This document shows, one piece after another, positions 25,668-33,861 of a DNA stretch of 59,312 nucleotides. Origin of the DNA: Butyrivibrio sp. (GTDB lineage Bacteria > Bacillota_A > Clostridia > Lachnospirales > Lachnospiraceae); NCBI GenBank assembly GCA_024690635.1, contig JAILOW010000119.1:1-59312 (forward strand), given 5' to 3'. A program made the position numbers and the translations under genes. The notes below the pieces were generated by a model. That model was not told the origin of the DNA. It did not search any database and worked only from the letters and a program-made list of their open reading frames with translations. How positions within the stretch are numbered: the first letter of the stretch is position 1; every line of letters begins with the position of its first letter.

Positions 25668-26849
25668 ATGAAAACTGTCAGAATGGGTGTGATCGGACTT
25701 GGAGTCATGGGTTCTGCTCACGCCTTTCACATATATAAAGGACTTGTTGAGGGAATGAAACTGACTGCAGTCTGCGACACGGATAAAGAGCGTCGCAGGT
25801 GGGGAGAGGAGAAGCTTGGCAAAGTTCATGTCTTTGATGACCCCTCATTACTTCTTTCATCAGGAAAAGTTGATGCCGTACTTATCGCAACTCCCCACCC
25901 CTCACATCCTGAAATAGCCATGGAGGCTTTTCGCAAAGGGATTCACGTCTTAAGCGAAAAGCCTGCGGGCATCGATGTTTATACTGTGGAAAAAGAAAAT
26001 GAAGAAGCAAAAAAGAGCGGAGTGGTTTTTGGAATCATGTATAACCAGAGAACTGATCCGCTTTTTCAAAGCCTTCGTGATTATTACCGGAGTGGAATGC
26101 TGGGCGAACTTATAAGGTTTGACTGGGTTATCACAAACTGGTTCAGGACTCAGGCCTATTACGATTCCGGATCCTGGAGAGCTACCTGGCAGGGTGAGGG
26201 CGGTGGCATACTAATGAACCAGTGCCCTCACAACCTTGATATATGGCAGTGGATCACAGGTATGCCTGCCCGTATATGGGCAAGCTGCAAAACTTCCGGG
26301 TACCATGACATTCAGGTTGAGGATACGGCATATATCCTTGCTGAATATGAAAACGGAGCAACAGCTTCTTTTACGGCATCTACAGCAGAGTATCCGGGAA
26401 CCAACCGCATAGAGTTTGCGGGGACAAAAGGAAAGGCTGTTATTGAAGATGCAAAGCTGACGGTGACTCTTATCAATGATAGCACGGAGAGTATCTCAAA
26501 AAATTCCGCTGAAAGCATGCCGGTTATTCCCGTAGGAACTATGGAGCAGTATCAGAGCGAAAAAGAAAGCGGGCACATAGGAATACTAAATGACTTCTGT
26601 AAGGCAGTAAGAACGGGTTCACCCCTTCTTGCTCCCGGGACAGAGGGAATCAAAGGTCTGTCCATCGCCAATGCCGCCTATCTGTCGAACTGGACGGGAA
26701 AGTGGGTGGAGCTTCCTTTGGATGGAAAAAAATATCTGAAGAAATTGCAGGATATTCAAAAAGAGTACAGCTTTATTAAACCGGACAAACAGCCGGAAAA
26801 ACAGATGATTTCGGGAGAGTACATGGACCGCTGGAATATCAGATGGTGA
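25668..26849 (+). CDS. Gfo/Idh/MocA family oxidoreductase (copy 2)
   Basis: A 393-residue paralogue of the preceding gene sharing the same motifs: GVIGLGVMGSAHAFHI, SEKPAG, DSGSWRATWQGEGGGILMNQ, CPHNLDIWQW. The C-terminus is longer and basic. AGGAG lies 6 bases before the ATG; a GTG three bases earlier is also in frame. The two genes are 13 bases apart. Retention of two divergent copies in tandem suggests a heteromeric enzyme or two successive redox steps. No terminator was recognised before the iron promoter region, although the stop is followed by TTTTTT. Confidence 0.92.
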   Translation: MKTVRMGVIGLGVMGSAHAFHIYKGLVEGMKLTAVCDTDKERRRWGEEKLGKVHVFDDPSLLLSSGKVDAVLIATPHPSHPEIAMEAFRKGIHVLSEKPAGIDVYTVEKENEEAKKSGVVFGIMYNQRTDPLFQSLRDYYRSGMLGELIRFDWVITNWFRTQAYYDSGSWRATWQGEGGGILMNQCPHNLDIWQWITGMPARIWASCKTSGYHDIQVEDTAYILAEYENGATASFTASTAEYPGTNRIEFAGTKGKAVIEDAKLTVTLINDSTESISKNSAESMPVIPVGTMEQYQSEKESGHIGILNDFCKAVRTGSPLLAPGTEGIKGLSIANAAYLSNWTGKWVELPLDGKKYLKKLQDIQKEYSFIKPDKQPEKQMISGEYMDRWNIRW

Positions 26850-26866
26850 TTTTTTGAAAAAGAGTG

Positions 26867-26895
26867 TTGACAACGTGGTTAGTGGGTGCTAACAT
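26867..26895 (+). promoter_or_regulatory. promoter P1 of the iron block
   Basis: TTGACA at 26867-26872, 17 bases, TAACAT at 26890-26895. Operator box 1 (26878-26893) overlaps the spacer and -10, and box 2 lies just after the expected start near 26902, so binding there would block transcription. Confidence 0.7.
26878..26893. promoter_or_regulatory. GTTAG-N6-CTAAC box 1
   Basis: GTTAG TGGGTG CTAAC, overlapping the -10 of P1. The TTAG half-site resembles half-sites of DtxR/IdeR-type metalloregulators, although the spacing differs from the classic box. Same element as boxes 2-5. Confidence 0.7.
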
Positions 26896-26902
26896 AAACT
26901 AT

Positions 26903-26918
26903 GTTAGTTGAAGCTAAC
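26903..26918. promoter_or_regulatory. GTTAG-N6-CTAAC box 2
   Basis: GTTAG TTGAAG CTAAC at the predicted transcription start of P1, centred 25 bp from box 1. Confidence 0.7.
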
Positions 26919-26954
26919 AAACGACATACTTAGTCATAAGAAATCTCCTACCTT

Positions 26955-26987
26955 AAATGCCACGTCTTGCCAACGTGGCATTTTTCT
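26955..26987 (+). terminator. intrinsic terminator upstream of promoter P2
   Basis: An 11-bp stem, AAATGCCACGT (26955-26965) with ACGTGGCATTT (26973-26983), and a 7-base loop followed by T-rich sequence. It lies between P1 and P2, so P1 transcripts should stop before the ABC genes. Confidence 0.88.
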
Positions 26988-27018
26988 TGCGTAAAAGCGT
27001 CAAAATATAAAGCTTTTG

Positions 27019-27072
27019 TTGACAACATATCCCAATGAGCATAAAGTATTTATGGAGTTAGCGTTAGCTAAT
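27019..27072 (+). promoter_or_regulatory. promoter P2 and box 3 of the ABC-feo operon
   Basis: TTGACA (27019-27024), 17 bases, TAAAGT (27042-27047), followed by box 3, GTTAG CGTTAG CTAAT (27057-27072, one mismatch). An extra CTAAC half-site is at 27088-27092, adjoining the AAGGAGG ribosome site. This promoter probably drives the whole 27112-33266 operon. Confidence 0.65.
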
Positions 27073-27111
27073 TTAAATTATCACATGCTAACAAGGAGGA
27101 GGAACCTTGTC

Positions 27112-28911
27112 ATGAGGGAAAAGAAAAAAAGTGATTTGGCCGTGCTCTTAGGATACGCGGGAAAATACAAGTTACTGACATTTTTGGGCCTTATACTGTC
27201 GGGCATTGCGATGGTACTCGGAATGCTGCCGTATATCTGCATATGGTTGGTAGCCCGTGAACTGATCGCAGTGGCCCCTGACTGGACTATGGCTTCAGGA
27301 ATCGGAAAATACGGATGGATGGCTTTTGCATTTTCACTGGCGGGAATCGTGGTATATTTCGCGGCGCTTATGTGCACCCATCTTGCAGCCTTCAGAACGG
27401 CATCAAATATCAGAAAGCAGGGAATGGCGCATCTTATGAAGACACCACTTGGATTCTTTGATTCCAATGCATCCGGACTTTTAAGAAACCGCCTTGACGG
27501 AGCTGCAGCAGAAACAGAAACACTTCTGGCTCACAACCTTGCCGACATAGTCGGAAGTGCAACCATGTTTATCGGAATGATCATTCTGATGTTTGTCTTT
27601 GACTGGAGAATGGGAGCTGCATGTCTTTTGGCAGCAGTTGTTTCCGTTGCTGCAATGTTTACAATGATGGGCGGCAAAAACGCAAAGCTCATGCAGGAAT
27701 ATCAGACGGCTCAGGATTACATGAGTAAAGCAGGCACGGAGTACGTCCGCGGAATTCCTGTTGTAAAAGTATTCCAGCAGACTGTTTATTCGTTCAAAAC
27801 ATTTAAAGATGCAATTGAGGACTACAGTAAAAAAGCCGAGCAGTACACAGTAGGTGTCTGCCAGGTTCCTCAGTCAGTCAATCTTACATTCACAGAGGGA
27901 GCATTTATTTTCATGGTCCCTGTGGCTGTTCTTATAGCACCCGGCGCGTTAAAGGCAGGTGACTTTGCAGGGTTTGTTACAAACTTTGCTTTCTACGCCG
28001 TATTCTCGGCTATTGTTTCCACAGCACTTGCAAGGATAATGTTTGCAGCCAGCGGCATGATGCTGGCAAGCACGGCTCTTGGAAGGATCGCGCAGGTTAT
28101 GGATGCGCCCACACTTAAGGTGACGGACAATCCAAAAGAGCCAAAAGACAACAGCATAGAGTTTAAGGATGTCAGCTTTACATACGATGGAGCAGATATT
28201 CCTGCAATAGATCATGTCTCATTCAGAGTTGAACCCGGACAAACTGTTGCTCTTGTCGGACCTTCCGGCGGAGGAAAGACAACAGCGGCAAGTCTTATAC
28301 CGAGATTTTGGGATGCCACATCAGGCTCAGTCTGCGTGGGAGGTGTGGATGTAAAAGATATGGATCCCCACGTGCTCATGGACAGTATCGCATTTGTATT
28401 CCAAAACAACAGGCTTTTTAAAGCAAGTATTTTTGAAAACGTTCGCGCAGCAAAACCCGGCGCTTCAAGAGAAGAGGTACAGAAGGCTTTGTCTGCCGCT
28501 CAGTGTGATGACATTTTGGAAAAACTTCCCAAGGGTATGGATACCGTTATCGGAACCGAAGGAACATATCTTTCCGGAGGTGAGCAGCAAAGAGTTGCTC
28601 TTGCAAGGGCCATACTAAAGGACGCTCCCATCGTTGTGCTTGATGAGGCAACTGCTTTTGCGGATCCCGAGAATGAAGCACTTATTCAGAAAGCCTTTGC
28701 AACACTTACAAAAGGAAGAACTGTCATAATGATCGCCCACAGACTTTCCACTGTTGTTGGTGCAGACAAGATCATTGTCCTTGATAACGGTCATGCCATA
28801 GAAGAGGGCAAACATGAGGAATTGAAGCAGAAAGAAGGTATGTATTCACACATGTGGGCCGATTACAACCAGGCGGTGAAGTGGCGCATATCAGCAGGGG
28901 AGGCGATGTAA
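27112..28911 (+). CDS. ABC transporter, fused membrane/ATPase subunit A (IrtA/YbtP-like)
   Basis: A 599-residue half-transporter with six membrane helices (about 20-310) and a C-terminal ATPase. Walker A is GPSGGGKTTAA (about 410), the signature YLSGGEQQRVALARA (about 515) and Walker B with DEATAFADPENE (about 540). The DEATAFAD form is typical of YbtP/IrtA-type proteins, exporter-fold transporters that import ferric siderophores. No siderophore-reductase domain is fused. AAGGAGGAGG lies before the ATG at 27112; an upstream frame from 27016 runs through promoter P2 and is rejected. Box-controlled promoter and downstream feoAB support iron uptake; drug export is the alternative. Confidence 0.88.
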   Translation: MREKKKSDLAVLLGYAGKYKLLTFLGLILSGIAMVLGMLPYICIWLVARELIAVAPDWTMASGIGKYGWMAFAFSLAGIVVYFAALMCTHLAAFRTASNIRKQGMAHLMKTPLGFFDSNASGLLRNRLDGAAAETETLLAHNLADIVGSATMFIGMIILMFVFDWRMGAACLLAAVVSVAAMFTMMGGKNAKLMQEYQTAQDYMSKAGTEYVRGIPVVKVFQQTVYSFKTFKDAIEDYSKKAEQYTVGVCQVPQSVNLTFTEGAFIFMVPVAVLIAPGALKAGDFAGFVTNFAFYAVFSAIVSTALARIMFAASGMMLASTALGRIAQVMDAPTLKVTDNPKEPKDNSIEFKDVSFTYDGADIPAIDHVSFRVEPGQTVALVGPSGGGKTTAASLIPRFWDATSGSVCVGGVDVKDMDPHVLMDSIAFVFQNNRLFKASIFENVRAAKPGASREEVQKALSAAQCDDILEKLPKGMDTVIGTEGTYLSGGEQQRVALARAILKDAPIVVLDEATAFADPENEALIQKAFATLTKGRTVIMIAHRLSTVVGADKIIVLDNGHAIEEGKHEELKQKEGMYSHMWADYNQAVKWRISAGEAM

Positions 28912-30684
28912 ATGTTTGGAAAAGACTTTCAGAGAAAATATGCACTTACCGATCAGGGAGTGACCAACACAAAAATGGCCACCTTCTGGACTGTAGTGGT
29001 AAATCTTGTGGTAATGGGCGGAATGGGCATTCTGTACATGATGATGTCAAGATATATGGATACCCTCACAAAGGGAACAGACCTTCCGAGAGCCGGGATA
29101 TTCATTGTATCTGTGCTGGTGTTCCTGCTTCTTTCATTCTTTACACATCTTCAGCAGTACAAAGCAACCTACGGACTTGTATACGGAGAGGTAAAAGATG
29201 TCCGCATTTCTCTTGCTGAACGAATGAGAAAACTTCCTCTGGGATTTTTCGGAAAAAAAGATCTGGCGGACCTGACAGAAACCATCATGGGCGATGTGAA
29301 CCGTCTTGAGCATGTATGGTCACACTGCCTTGGATATTTGTACGGATCATATATTTCAACCGCCATTGTTGCGGTTATGATGTTTACTTTTGACTGGAGA
29401 CTTACAATCGCCTGCCTGTGGGGAGTTCCGGTTGCCTTCATACTTCTTTTCGGAAGCCGTAAGATCAACAAGCGCCATTCCGAGGTTACCAAAGAGGCCG
29501 GAATACAGGTGTCTGACGGAATACAGGAAACACTTGAAAACATCCGCGAGATAAGGGCAACCAATCAGGAGCAGAAGTTCCTTAAGGAACTTAATGACAA
29601 GATCGACTACCATGAAAAGACAATGCTTTCAGGAGAATTGTCTTGTGGAATATTTGTAAATGCCGCCAGCGTTATCATGCGTCTTGGCGTAGCCACGACC
29701 ATCCTTACGGGAACAAATCTCATAATTGCCGGCAAGGTGGATTTTATGGTCCTGTTCATGTTCCTTTTGGTCATAACAAGAGTCTATGCTCCCTTTGACC
29801 AGGCTCTTGCACTTATTGCAGAGATGCTTATGTCACAGATCTCTGCAGCACGTCTTATGGAGATCCATGACACAGAGACAGCTGAAGGCGCAGATGAATT
29901 CAAGCCTGACGGACATGATATTGTCTTTGACAATGTTGGATTTGCCTATGAAAAAGAGTCTTCCGGAAGCGCAAGGGAAGGTGAAAAGGTTCTTGACGGA
30001 GTCAGCTTTACTGCCAAGGAAGGCGAAGTAACCGCACTGGTTGGACCTTCCGGATCGGGAAAGAGTACCTGCGCCAGACTTGCTGCAAGGCTCTGGGATA
30101 TTCCCAAAGGAAGCATCAAAGTGGGCGGAGTCGACATCGGATCAGTGGATCCTGAAGTCCTTCTTAGCGATTATTCCATGGTGTTCCAGGACGTTGTGCT
30201 GTTTGATGATACGGTAATGGAAAACATCAGACTTGGAAAACACGGAGCGACAGATGAGGAAGTAATGGCTGCGGCAAAGGCTGCAAACTGCGATGAGTTC
30301 GTTGAAAAGCTTCCGAAGGGCTACGATACACCTATCGGAGAAAACGGAGCAAAGCTCTCGGGCGGTGAAAGACAGCGTATTTCAATTGCCAGAGCGCTTC
30401 TTAAAAACGCGCCCATCGTACTTCTTGATGAAGCAACGGCATCTCTTGATGTTGAAAATGAGACCAAGGTTCAGGGAGCTCTTTCAAGACTTCTTGAAGG
30501 AAAGACGGTACTTGTTATCGCACATCGCATGCGTACCGTGGAAGCGGCAGACAAGATCGTGGTTCTTGCTGACGGCAGGGTTGCAGAAGAGGGCAGACCT
30601 TCCGATCTTTTGAAGCAGGATACCAGTATCTTCAGACGTATGGCAAGACTCCAGAGCGAAAGCGATAACTGGAGCATAGCATAA
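28912..30684 (+). CDS. ABC transporter, fused membrane/ATPase subunit B (IrtB/YbtQ-like)
   Basis: A 590-residue partner of the preceding protein: six helices, Walker A GPSGSGKSTCA (about 380), signature LSGGERQRISIARALL (about 485), Walker B VLLDEATASLDVENE. Its ATG directly abuts the stop of subunit A (TAAATG), so the two are made together and presumably form a heterodimer. Both ATPase sites look intact. FeoA follows after 40 bases with no terminator, putting the pair in one operon with ferrous iron uptake. Confidence 0.88.
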   Translation: MFGKDFQRKYALTDQGVTNTKMATFWTVVVNLVVMGGMGILYMMMSRYMDTLTKGTDLPRAGIFIVSVLVFLLLSFFTHLQQYKATYGLVYGEVKDVRISLAERMRKLPLGFFGKKDLADLTETIMGDVNRLEHVWSHCLGYLYGSYISTAIVAVMMFTFDWRLTIACLWGVPVAFILLFGSRKINKRHSEVTKEAGIQVSDGIQETLENIREIRATNQEQKFLKELNDKIDYHEKTMLSGELSCGIFVNAASVIMRLGVATTILTGTNLIIAGKVDFMVLFMFLLVITRVYAPFDQALALIAEMLMSQISAARLMEIHDTETAEGADEFKPDGHDIVFDNVGFAYEKESSGSAREGEKVLDGVSFTAKEGEVTALVGPSGSGKSTCARLAARLWDIPKGSIKVGGVDIGSVDPEVLLSDYSMVFQDVVLFDDTVMENIRLGKHGATDEEVMAAAKAANCDEFVEKLPKGYDTPIGENGAKLSGGERQRISIARALLKNAPIVLLDEATASLDVENETKVQGALSRLLEGKTVLVIAHRMRTVEAADKIVVLADGRVAEEGRPSDLLKQDTSIFRRMARLQSESDNWSIA

Positions 30685-30724
30685 ATAAACATGAGGAAAA
30701 AAGAATATAAAACAGGAGGAATGT

Positions 30725-30952
30725 ATGAGTTTAAGTGAACTTCAAAAAGACAGCCGTGCGGTTGTCGAGAAACTGTCGGGAGATGAAAGATTCGTAAGCA
30801 GGATCACATCCATAGGGCTTACACCGGGATGCAGCATCAAGGTTATAAGGAATGACAAAAACAGACCTGTGCTGATCTATTCCAGGGATACCATGATCGC
30901 TCTTAACAGAAATGAGTGTGAAGGAATTGAAGTCATGGAGGTGGCAGGATGA
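30725..30952 (+). CDS. feoA: ferrous iron transport protein A
   Basis: A 75-residue SH3-like FeoA: SLSELQKDSRAVVEKLSG, then RITSIGLTPGCSIKVIRND, ending with an NECEGIEVMEV strand. FeoA is a small cytoplasmic partner thought to bind FeoB and support Fe(II) import. ACAGGAGG precedes the ATG. Its stop overlaps the feoB start by 4 bases (ATGA), so translation is coupled. Confidence 0.94.
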   Translation: MSLSELQKDSRAVVEKLSGDERFVSRITSIGLTPGCSIKVIRNDKNRPVLIYSRDTMIALNRNECEGIEVMEVAG

Positions 30953-32964
30953 GTACAGCAACAATAGCGCTGCTTGGTCAGCCGAACTCCGGAAAATCAA
31001 CTCTTTTCAATGCCCTTACAGGACTCAGGCAGCATGTGGGAAACTGGCCCGGCAAGACAGTTGAAAAGAAAGAAGGAAGCTTTACTTATAAAGGAATGGA
31101 GTGCGCCATAGCAGACCTTCCGGGCTCATATTCCCTTACTGCAAACTCCGATGAGGAGCTTATCACAAGAGATTACATAGCTTCCGGAAAGGCTGATGTT
31201 GTATGCATTCTTGCAGACAGCTCCCAGCTTGAGAGAAGCCTTTTCATGACTGCGGACTATGCAGGCATAGATGTTCCAAGCTTTCTTGTGCTGAATATGG
31301 CTGATGTGGCAGCAGATCAGGGCAAAAAGATCGATGTGAAGGCGATTGAGAAAAAACTTGGTATTCCTGTACTTCTTTTCTCTGCTACAGAAGGAAAAAA
31401 GTATGAACCTTACTATGAGATCATGGAAAGAGCCGTAAAAGAAAAGTCCATGATCGATACTTCTGCTCTGGAAGCTGAATATGAAAAGATCGAAGGGTAT
31501 ACACTTTTAAAAGATATGATACCTGATGGCCTTGTAAAAGGTTTTTCTCCCATGTGGCTTGCTGTAAAGGCACTTGAGGGTGATAAACAGGTTCATTCGA
31601 TCCTGAAAGCAAAACTTACTGCGGAAAATTACAAGACCTTGGCAGCTATCTGTAAAAACAGCCAGGGAGCCATTGCAACAGGAAGCAGTAAGTTCAAGTG
31701 GATCGATGAGATCCTTGAGGGAAGCGTAACCTCCAAAAAAGAAAATATCGCACTTGGCAAACTGGACAGGCTTTACCTTAGCAAGACCTGGGGAAAACCT
31801 GCGGTTGTACTTACAGTCCTCTTGGGACTTATTGCATCATTCATCCCGGCGCTTCCCTTCATGGGGATCGGTCAGGCAATCGGAGGACTGAAAGCTCCTG
31901 TTGCTGCAGCACTTACTTCGGCAGGTGCTCCTGACCTTTTGATACAGATCATAAACACTGTTATTATCCAGTCTTTCAGTTACATTGTTCAGATGCTGGG
32001 CTTTGTATTCGGAGTGACACTTATCTTTGGATTGCTTGAGGAAATGGGTGTTATGGCGCGTATTTCCTATGTCTTTGACAATACCATGGGTAAGCTCGGA
32101 CTTCAGGGAAAATCCGTAATGCCCTTCCTTGTAAGCTTTGGATGCACCATGGGCGGAGCTGCGGGAGCAAGAGTTATAGACAACTGGGGACAGAAGGTTC
32201 TCACCATAGCACTTGCCTGGGCAGTACCCTGCGGAGCAGCATGGGCGGTTATCCCTATGCTTGCCTCAGTTTTCTTCGGACCGGGAGCGGTGCTTGTTAT
32301 CATCGCCATTCTCCTTACAATGGTCCTTCACATGTGGGTGACTGCCAAGATCTTTGGCAGAAAGCTTGTACAGAAAAACGACAGATACGGAATGATCATG
32401 GAGCTTCCTCCTTATCACAAGCCCAAGATCGGAGCACTTCTACGCTATGTTTTGGGTAGAACGGGAGATACATTTAAGCGTGTTTCCTGCGTTGTTCTTT
32501 TGGTCTGCGGAGTATTCTGGCTTTTGAGTTACACCTTTGTTCCCGGAACACAGCCTGTTCTTTACAGGATCGGAACAGCAATTGAGCCTGTAACTAAAGT
32601 CTTTGGACTTGGTTGGCAGCTCTTTATTGCATTCATCGCATCAGCTGTTGGAAAAGAGGGAGCTGTTGGTGTTATCAGTGCTTTGTTTACAGGAGGAAAT
32701 CTCTCTGCTGCTTTCAATGATGCCATGAGCGGAGCAGGTGCAGCTTCTAACTTAAGCGAGATTCTTTTGTCCAATGTTTCCAAGGCTGAAGCTCTTGCAT
32801 TCATCTTTGCCATGACTTTCAATATGCCCTGCGTTGTTGCACTTGCTGCAACCTTCCAGGAAACATATTCGGTAAAGTGGACAGCCAGGATCGCGCTTTA
32901 CTACACATTTACAGCGCTTCTTCTTGCTGCTGTGGCATACCGTGTGGGACTTCTCATTTTCTGA
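30949..32964 (+). CDS. feoB: ferrous iron transporter B
   Basis: A 671-residue Fe(II) transporter. The N-terminal GTPase domain has G1 GQPNSGKST (about 8-16), a switch-I region with HVGNWPGKTVEKKEG, G3 DLPGSYSL (about 56) and G4 NMAD (about 107). A helical GDI-like region precedes the membrane domain (about 285-671), whose first gate region reads FGCTMGGAAGARVIDNWG. Classical FeoB has a GCxVPA-type motif there, so this belongs to a divergent branch. It starts within the feoA stop codon. It is followed after 14 bases by a FeoC-like gene. Confidence 0.95.
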   Translation: MSTATIALLGQPNSGKSTLFNALTGLRQHVGNWPGKTVEKKEGSFTYKGMECAIADLPGSYSLTANSDEELITRDYIASGKADVVCILADSSQLERSLFMTADYAGIDVPSFLVLNMADVAADQGKKIDVKAIEKKLGIPVLLFSATEGKKYEPYYEIMERAVKEKSMIDTSALEAEYEKIEGYTLLKDMIPDGLVKGFSPMWLAVKALEGDKQVHSILKAKLTAENYKTLAAICKNSQGAIATGSSKFKWIDEILEGSVTSKKENIALGKLDRLYLSKTWGKPAVVLTVLLGLIASFIPALPFMGIGQAIGGLKAPVAAALTSAGAPDLLIQIINTVIIQSFSYIVQMLGFVFGVTLIFGLLEEMGVMARISYVFDNTMGKLGLQGKSVMPFLVSFGCTMGGAAGARVIDNWGQKVLTIALAWAVPCGAAWAVIPMLASVFFGPGAVLVIIAILLTMVLHMWVTAKIFGRKLVQKNDRYGMIMELPPYHKPKIGALLRYVLGRTGDTFKRVSCVVLLVCGVFWLLSYTFVPGTQPVLYRIGTAIEPVTKVFGLGWQLFIAFIASAVGKEGAVGVISALFTGGNLSAAFNDAMSGAGAASNLSEILLSNVSKAEALAFIFAMTFNMPCVVALAATFQETYSVKWTARIALYYTFTALLLAAVAYRVGLLIF

Positions 32965-32978
32965 TTGTGAGGCGGATT

Positions 32979-33266
32979 ATGATGGAACTTTTGAATCTGT
33001 TAAGTGACGGTCATGCCAGAACAGAAAAGCTTTTGGCAATAGAACTTCACACGACAGTAGAGGATGTAAAAAGACAGATCGAATTCCTTGAGCACATGGG
33101 CATGATCCGTGCCGTTGACATGTCCTGTTGCAGCAAAGGCTGCGGTGGAGACTGCGGCAAATGTGCTCCCGGGGATGGATTTCAGAACATGGGGAAAATG
33201 TATGAGATTGCTTTGGAAAAAGCAATCCCACCAAGGACATATGAAGAATACCTTCAGGATAATTAA
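32979..33266 (+). CDS. FeoC-like winged-helix protein with Cys cluster
   Basis: A 95-residue protein. A winged-helix N-terminus (MELLNLLSDGHARTEKLLAI ... VEDVKRQIEFLEHMGMI, about 2-45) is followed by five Cys in 13 residues (Cys50, 51, 55, 59, 62), the pattern of the FeoC loop that can bind an Fe-S cluster or metal. FeoC controls FeoB stability or activity in enterobacteria; here the downstream place fits a FeoB partner or sensor. GAGG lies 6 bases before the ATG at 32979. The frame continues upstream into feoB, but that part is a shadow. Confidence 0.82.
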   Translation: MMELLNLLSDGHARTEKLLAIELHTTVEDVKRQIEFLEHMGMIRAVDMSCCSKGCGGDCGKCAPGDGFQNMGKMYEIALEKAIPPRTYEEYLQDN

Positions 33267-33276
33267 AAAGACAGAC

Positions 33277-33316
33277 AAAAACCACTTCCCGGACTAGCCG
33301 GGGAGTGGTTTTTTTA
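33277..33316. terminator. bidirectional terminator between feoC and flavodoxin
   Basis: AAAACCACTTCCCGG pairs with CCGGGGAGTGGTTTT (one mismatch) with a short loop, flanked by A-rich sequence on the left and seven T on the right. It can end both the feo operon and the convergent flavodoxin gene. Confidence 0.9.
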
Positions 33317-33349
33317 ACGTATCATGTACCGCGTACTACGACCTGCGCA

Positions 33350-33781
33350 TTACGCCTGGGCAAGCTGTCTGCCGAGATCTTCACAGGAAGATACTGCATC
33401 TGCATCAGGAGCATTGTTTGCGATAACACCCTCTCCTCCGATTATTGTGGCTCCGGCAGCAGTGAGTCTGTCCTGCCAGTCACGCATCCACTGACCGTCT
33501 CCCCAACCGTAGGATCCAAAAAGTGCGATCTTTTTACCACTGCACTTTGTCTCGTATTCAGCCATGAAAGGTTCAACTGTTCCTTCTTCAAGAACCTCGG
33601 CGCCCATGGCGGGACAGCCGAATGCGATCACAGCTTCGTTAGCTGCATCGGAAGGGCTGATGGAATCAAAGGTAATAACCTCGGCTTCTCCTCCTGCACC
33701 ATTGATGCCGCTTGCAACTGCATCAGCCATTGCCTGTGTATTTCCGCTTCCGCTCCAGAAAACAACTTTAACTTTACTCAT
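33350..33781 (-). CDS. flavodoxin
   Basis: A 143-residue FMN electron carrier. The phosphate loop WSGSGNTQAMADA (about 8-20), CPAMGAEVLEEG (about 58) and FGSYGWGDGQWMRDW (about 88-102) are the family's FMN-binding regions. Flavodoxins commonly replace ferredoxin when iron is scarce, which fits its position beside feo and the shared operator box 4 upstream. AAAGGA lies 8 bases before the ATG (complement at 33781); an ATG nine bases further upstream lies directly on the SD and is less likely. Confidence 0.95.
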   Translation of the reverse strand: MSKVKVVFWSGSGNTQAMADAVASGINGAGGEAEVITFDSISPSDAANEAVIAFGCPAMGAEVLEEGTVEPFMAEYETKCSGKKIALFGSYGWGDGQWMRDWQDRLTAAGATIIGGEGVIANNAPDADAVSSCEDLGRQLAQA

Positions 33782-33826
33782 TTTATTCATCCTTTCCGAA
33801 CATACAGGAATGTTAAAAATATGCTC

Positions 33827-33861
33827 TTGAAAAAGAGGTTAGCAGATGCTAACATTATAAT
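33827..33861 (+). promoter_or_regulatory. promoter P3 with box 4, between flavodoxin and DUF3793 genes
   Basis: TTGAAA (33827-33832), 17 bases, TAACAT (33850-33855), with an alternative TATAAT at 33856-33861. Box 4, GTTAG CAGATG CTAAC (33838-33853), covers the spacer and -10 exactly as box 1 does in P1. Being symmetrical, it can also serve the divergent flavodoxin gene. Confidence 0.65.

Larger units (their letters stand above)
26902..26987 (+). ncRNA. candidate short regulated RNA from P1
   Basis: P1 should start a transcript near 26902 that meets the terminator at 26955-26987, giving an RNA of about 85 nt with no ribosome site. Between box 2 and the terminator is an unpaired AAATCTCCTACCTT stretch (about 26941-26954) able to pair with AGGAGA-type ribosome binding sites. 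It may be a small RNA controlled with the iron genes, or an attenuated leader of the ABC-feo operon. Inference only; no expression data. Confidence 0.4.

Noticed and set aside
26901..26933. 10-codon reading frame in the candidate small RNA (ATG within box 2)
   Set aside because: No ribosome site, and the ATG lies at or before the predicted transcription start; a leader peptide is unlikely.
27016..27111. N-terminal extension of ABC subunit A
   Set aside because: It covers promoter P2 and operator box 3; a strong AAGGAGGAGG precedes the ATG at 27112.
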